From NCBI GenBank assembly GCA_022702545.1, contig JAHRBC010000007.1, positions 2,604,001 through 2,668,000 of the forward strand: a DNA stretch of 64,000 bases. Direction: 5' to 3'. A program made the position numbers and the translations under genes. Below, piece by piece: positions 59,160 to 64,000 of this stretch (position 1 is the first letter of the stretch; every line of letters begins with the position of its first letter). The stretch is from Phycomyces nitens. Its lineage: Eukaryota > Mucoromycota > Mucoromycetes > Mucorales > Phycomycetaceae. The notes below the pieces were generated by a model. That model was given only the letters and a program-made list of their open reading frames with translations. It did not search any database and was not told the origin of the DNA.

Positions 59160-59930
59160 TATTGGATTATTGCTTTCAACCTTTGTTTTTTTCTTTTCTT
59201 TTCCTTTCCTTTACTTTTCGGCATGGTAAGCATCATTCTCTTTTAAAAATTTTTTTTACTCATCATGACTTTATATTTGTCCAGATATTCTTTTCTATAT
59301 CCATACAAGGGCTGCTGGTTTATGTCAATAACTCTGGTATACTGGTAATGTTCTTTTTTATTATCTCATTCAGTTTCCACAAGCTCATTGCTCTGCTTAG
59401 TAATTCACAGCCTCCCATTACAAACAAATACAGAGGAGCACTTTGCTGTATATTATGGTATGATGACACTCCTTTATACACTAGACATGCTTTATTAACA
59501 TTCGTTCCATTCATTAGAATTTTTTCAGTTATCTGGTATGTGCCGATTCCATGTCATCTGGTCAGTAATTGTATCCACTATACCCATTACCAAGTAAGTA
59601 TACAACCTTTCAGCCCTTATATTACTTTACTAATCTCTTATCTAATAGATGTAATCGAAATATTCTTCATCTGGTTGGCCATTGCGCCCATTGCGCCCAT
59701 TACACTGATGACCAAGTAAGTATATAACCACTCAACGTTTATATTATTTTCCTGACATATTCTTAATAGATATTACCAAAATTTTTTATACAATTTATCA
59801 AAGTATTCAAGTTTTCTTGATATAAATACCAATGTAAGTATTGTTGTTCCATTCAAATTATTTTACAGTCTGCTAAAATACACCCATGAAAATTATCTAG
59901 CCACCCTTTTTTTTTCAAAAGAAAACAAAC
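59160..59930 (+). other. Right-arm splice-bracketed unit of element E'
   Basis: Counterpart of 31700-32430. Donor-like sites: GTAAGC (59225), GTAATG (59344), GTATGA, GTATGT, CCAAGTAAGTATA twice (59592 and 59718) and GTAAGT (59833). Acceptors include TGTCCAG, TTTTTCAG, CTAATAG and TTAATAG. A Phe/Ile-rich frame of 185 codons (59162-59719) crosses these sites, as in E. Confidence 0.45.
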
Positions 59931-60519
59931 ACCCATGTAAGCAGTGCCGCAGCAAGTAACAAAGGAAGGTAGGGGGGGTCTAGTAGACCAGGGTAACCCA
60001 TATATTCTCCAGATGAGTAAAAGAATACCCATCCAATTGAGAAAAGGGCAAGGCTAGCATATTAGGCAATAAAATTAGGAGGGAGTAGAAATGAGAACGA
60101 ATAGAAAACATTAGAAAAGCTTTTTTTATCCAATAAAAACTATTATAAACTACATCTTTGGCCTGTATCTGCCATGAATTCATACCGAATTCATAATGAA
60201 TCCTATGAGGACACTGCTTTAATATTGAAAAGAGCAACCTATATAAAGTAATTTAAAGAACTGAATCCTTTGGGGCTAGAAAATATGGGACAAAAAAAAA
60301 GAAACCCCCCAATTTTCGTGACAAAAAAAAGCACAAAAAAAATAACCCACCTTTTGCTTTTTGCGCTTTGACGTTTCAGTATACTGATTGGAATCATTCA
60401 GACAACGAATCCTAAAAATTTAATATTAAAAAATTTGGCAAATTTTATATCAAATCTTTATCATTCAGTCAAGAATTTTATAAATATCAGTATACTAAAA
60501 TGGCCCTTCTTTTGCAGCG
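59931..60519. other. E' right terminal region, no gene seen
   Basis: Counterpart of 31063-31699 in E. Contains A-runs and the right terminus. Confidence 0.4.
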
Positions 60520-60522
60520 TTG

Positions 60523-62701
60523 TTGTACTGGAAAGAAACTTGGCCGCCAGAATGAATGTGGAAACAGTCTGTTCAAGTCTGGAATTAGTAATGGATTGAC
60601 TGCAAAGCGCACTTTTGTATACAACTCGCTGAAAACTGCCTTTGCAAAGCTTTTCAAGCGTCCTTCATTTGAAACAGCCATCAACATGTGGAATCGTGGT
60701 CCAAAGGTTCCTGGCACCATGTTTGATGTTTATGATGGAGAGATGTGGAAAGAGTTTGTGGCCAAAGAAAGATCATTGCTGTTAACACTCAACATCGATT
60801 GGTTCCAGCCTTTTGATGGGGTAACTTATTCTTGCAGTGCAATATATCTTACCATCAACAATTTGCCAAGAGATGAACGTAATAAGATGGAGAATGTGAT
60901 TCTCATTGGGCTCATGCCAGGTCCCAAAGAAGCAAGCACTGCTAAGATCAACAACTACCTGCGCCCCCTTGTTGATGAGCTCAAGGATCTGTACACTGGT
61001 ATCAGTATTGATACGTATAGTCGTTCTGGTGCTTTGGTTTGTGCTGCTCTGCTGATGGTTTCATGTGATATACCTGCTGCAAGAAAGACATGCGGATTCA
61101 CTTCTCACAACAGCAGAAACGCATGCCATAAGTGCAATCGGCACTTTTTCTGTTTTGAAGGCACATCCATTGTTGACTATTCTGGATTCAACTCTTCAGA
61201 GTGGATTGGCCGCACAAAAGAAGAGAACTGCCAGCATGCCATCATGTGGAAAAACGCAGCAAGCTTGACAGAGAGAAAGCAATTGGAAGTTGAGAATGGA
61301 GTGCGGTGGTCTGAGCTTCACCGTCTTTCATACTTTGAGCCAGTCAGGGCAACCATTGTGAACCTGATGCACAACCTCTTCCTTGGAACGGCCAAGCGCA
61401 TGATGGAAAAGTGGATCCTGTGTGGTCATCTTGATGATAACGACCTTTGTGAGATGCAGGTTGAGGCAAACACGATTACATTGCCCATGGAATATGCCAC
61501 TCTCACCACCAAGATCGCAAAGGGATTTCCATTCATGAAGGCAGATAAATGGAAATCATGGTGCTTGATTTACTTGCCTGTTGTGCTGAAGGGACGGTTG
61601 GAAGATAATCTGTTTGCCAACTGGATTGAGTTTGTTGATGCCTGCCGATTATTGACAAAGCCAACAATCAGTGAAGAAGAGGTTGAGCTTGCTCATGATA
61701 GTCTTGAGAGATTCTGTAGTGGGTGTGAAGAATTGTACGAGCATGACGTCCTGTCTCCAAACATGCACCTTCACCTCCATTTGAAAGAGACAATCCAAGA
61801 TTTCAGGCCCATTTATGGATATTGGCTGTTCAGCTTTGAACGCTACAATGGGCTTATCAAAGGCTTTAATACCAATCGTAAAGCCAGTTTTGAGAAGACG
61901 TACATGAATAAGTTTGTCCAAAGTGGTTCAAAAGGTGACTTTTACCAAGCTCATCTCGCCACCATCACCAGCCCAAGTCATCTTGCTCTGTTCAACAGAC
62001 TGTCTCCCACCACTGTGTTTGCACCTCAGCAAAATAGGCTGTCGATTTTTTCTCTCCCTGCCTTTTTGGAATCAGCAATGGATCCAACAAAGCAAACGTT
62101 TGGCAATGAGCCCCTTCTGTCATCTGCCCTGCCATTGGTCCTGAAAACACCAACAACAATGAGGAAAATTGAGTACAAATGCCTGCTGAAGTATTACAAG
62201 ATGGAATATGCCGATGATGATCTTTGCAGTGCAAAGAACATCATTAGAAGCACAAACTTTGTCAATGACAGAATCCAGAAGTTTACCTCGATAAATCTTC
62301 TTGGACAAGTCTATAAAGGCAGCGAGGGGGCAAACGGAAGAGGTTCATATATCCAGGCAATGTATATTGAGAAAAATGGTGATTCTGGGGAGATATACGC
62401 TGGTCATATTAAATATCTTTTCGTTCACAATTTTTTGCCAACCCCTACTCCAGCCAACTTTCTTGTGCACCTGAATCCTCAGCATGTTTTTGCTTTTGTT
62501 GAGTGGTATGAAATCCCTTACCATCAACCAAGAATCAACCAGGGTATTGAGCTGTATAAGCCAACTTTTCAAAAGTACAACTATGATAATATTTTGCCTG
62601 TCCATCGCATCCTTTCGCCAATTGCGATAGGCAATCATATTTCTGGTCGTGGTGCAGCCAAAGTTCTTGTCATTCCCTTGCCTAGAAAGCTTTATGCTTA
62701 G
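60523..62701 (+). pseudogene. Transposase of element H, part 2
   Basis: This continues the frame cut at 47270: KKLGRQNECGNSLFKSG, LTLNIDWFQPFDGVTYS, LIGLMPGPKEASTAK, SCDIPAARKTCGFTSHNS with CHKC, HLHLHLKETIQDFRPIYGYW, FAFVEWYEIP and VIPLPRKLYA. The motif that reads IIDPMHNLFLG in A, B, C and G (IVDPMHN in E and E') is IVNLMHNLFLG here (AAC at 61361-61363). The third candidate catalytic aspartate is therefore Asn and the next Pro is Leu. The frame is otherwise open to 62701. H was probably inactive, or became so before or after E' entered. Confidence 0.87.
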
Positions 62702-62823
62702 ACTTCTTTTTCTTTTTTATTATTATTATTATTATCTTTCACTATCTTATATAAAACATACAATACTTGTGTATTCAAAACAATATTGATGAAAGTATAG
62801 GAATGAGAGATGCAAGTAATTGT

Positions 62824-63960
62824 TTATTCACGTTTTGTCCACGCGGGCATTTTGGCTACTAAGCCACGAGGAATTGCTTTTGATACAACTATGTGATGGC
62901 GAGCCTTCAGCTGGCCTGCTCTCTTTCCCAAATCACTTATTGCAAGAGTATCGAGAAAGTCAAAGAACTCATTCAACTATCCAAATATTTTCTTTGTTAA
63001 ACATATAATAAAAGTGGAAATATATGTTATAGCTACCTCATCACTTCGCCAGCTTGGGCGAAGCACTGTTACAGTTGTGTCTGTATCACTTTCGTCATCA
63101 GACATGACATCTCTATAAAAGACGCCACTGTAGTCTCTCCCAAACTTTTCGATGGAGACGGCCTTGTGTTTGGCAAATGTTCTCTTCCGTCTCTTGAAGA
63201 GCTAAAAAATATAATGATAAATATATTTATGTTTCTCTTATTTTTTATAGAGCCACCTACGTCTGTCTTGCAATTGCCTCTTCTGTTTGCCTTTTTTTTG
63301 GCTTCTTTGCCCTCCAGTAAGAGCTTGCTGTTGGCCATGCAGTTGTAATAGTTGTTTACTATCATACCACATAATGCTTTTGTTGGAACAAAGGCAGACT
63401 CACTCTGGCCATGCAGATACACCAACAAGTCATCTGCTACATTCTTGTTGACCTCATCAGACAACCCAACACTGACATCCCAAGTCATCTTTGCGTCATT
63501 CTCACTTATTGTTTGGGGATCATCAGTGTTGAGATTCATGTTTCTGAGGCGATCACGAATGAGTTTCTAGTTTATATTGATTAATAATGATTCAAGCAGT
63601 GTTTACTTTTAATATTTACTGAGATCTTTGGGTTTCTGCTATTGCCAACAACATCTCGCAGTTGGATCTCAAAATTACTACTCTGAATAGCCTGTGGACC
63701 AGCCAACTGAGGAGCTTCTTGTCTCTTCATTGCATCAAAGACAAGACCATCCACGGAAGTCATCATTTTGCTTCCACTATCCTTGAGTGTGCCGACATCA
63801 TTGCACATAGTTGTCATTTTTTGTCCAAGGTGGACAAGAGGTTGACTATGTTATCAAATTCCTCTCTAGAAACCCCAACAACATCTTGTCTAGGAACAAG
63901 AGAAGGACGAACAGGTCCTACACGGCCATTGGTGACAGTATTGATCAATGGTCTGGACAT
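62824..63960 (-). pseudogene. Partner protein of element H (possible frameshift)
   Basis: On the minus strand from about 63960 (MSRPLINTVTNGRVGPVRPS), although the frame is also open further to the window edge. Exon 1 reads REEFDNIVNLLSTLDKK, then a stop; the sequence after it continues in another frame (MTTMCNDVGTLKDSGSKMM, LVFDAMKRQEAP), so one base is probably gained or lost near 63815. Exon 2 has KMTWDVSVGLSDEVNKNVAD and LLEGKEAKKKANRRG. Exon 3 has YRDVMSDDESDTDTTV and LRPSWRSDEV. Exon 4 starts LNEFFDFLDTLAISDLGKRA and ends KMPAWTKRE. The gap to the transposase end is 122 bp. Confidence 0.7.
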
Positions 63961-64000
63961 TGATCCATTTGCAGATGCATTTCTGGCGGTATTGATTCTT

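Larger units (their letters stand above)
47271..60519 (+). mobile_element. CACTA-like element E' (7.1 kb plus inserted G)
   Basis: The left end is CACTGCAAAAGAAGGG at 47271; the right end is its inverse, ending CAGCG at 60519 (one change from CAGTG). The duplication TTG is at 47268-47270 and 60520-60522. After subtracting G and one TTA the element is 7,080 bp, against 7,075 bp for E. Contents: transposase 47876-51010, partner 51544-58811 (split by G), right arm 59160-59930. Confidence 0.92.
46180..64000 (+). mobile_element. CACTA-like element H, carrying E' (and G)
   Basis: The left end is CACTGCAAAAATGGTG at 46180, and the transposase starts 232 bp inside. The transposase is split by E' at 47270/60523, and the partner gene runs from 62824 to at least 63960. 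The right arm and right terminus are outside the window. Without the inserted 13.25 kb, H covers at least 4.5 kb here. Confidence 0.82.

Noticed and set aside
59162..59719. 185-residue hydrophobic protein in E and E' (possible membrane protein)
   Set aside because: The frame crosses several good splice sites, and differences between the two copies mostly change amino acids, so it does not behave like a conserved protein.

Overview
This is repeat-dense eukaryotic DNA, most likely from a filamentous fungus; an early-diverging, Mucoromycota-like genome is my best guess. The support is short AT-rich introns of roughly 50-90 nt with GTAAGT-type donors, AT-rich spacers, chromodomain Ty3 retrotransposons, a Helitron helicase and fungal-style Tnp2/CACTA transposases. 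The lineage is inference. I see no ordinary housekeeping gene, tRNA, rRNA or CRISPR array: essentially the whole window is transposons inserted into transposons.

The dominant component is a family of CACTA-like DNA transposons. Termini begin CACTG and target-site duplications (TSDs) are 3 bp. Six copies are covered, named here A (8490-14841), B (15962-30580, with its far end displaced to 6920-7148), C (18458-27038), E (31063-38137), E' (47271-60519, an inverted near-identical copy of E), G (52158-58323) and H (46180 to beyond the window). Each full copy has one layout: a four-exon transposase gene on one strand, a four-exon partner gene converging on it tail to tail, and a right arm full of splice-site-bracketed small exon-like units on the transposase strand. 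The partner may be the functional counterpart of plant TnpA, but that is inference.

Layout from left to right: gag and LTR of retrotransposon R4 (1-1316), inserted in the pol gene of decayed retrotransposon R2 (1317-5010). Next come an AT-rich stretch, a 43-bp minisatellite, the C-terminal part of a Helitron helicase and the displaced terminal piece of B. Retrotransposon R1 starts at 7149; its gag is split by A and its reverse transcriptase ends at the left end of B. B is split by C. The other end of R1 (chromodomain and LTR) lies at 30581-31062 in the opposite orientation. Then comes E, a second helicase fragment, the end of a different CACTA element (J, CACTACGG terminus), the nearly intact retrotransposon R3 (39043-44329) inserted in the J gene, and finally the nest H > E' > G.

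The insertion order can be read from TSDs. G entered E' (TTA; the unoccupied site is visible in E). E' entered the H transposase (TTG). C entered the B transposase (AGG). A entered R1 gag (TTT). R3 entered J (CCATG). R1 carries the same 5-bp flank CATCC on two halves that now point in opposite directions, with the break exactly at a CACTA terminus, so an inversion by aberrant transposition is likely. Most coding copies carry nonsense or frameshift mutations; A has the longest open transposase reading frame.
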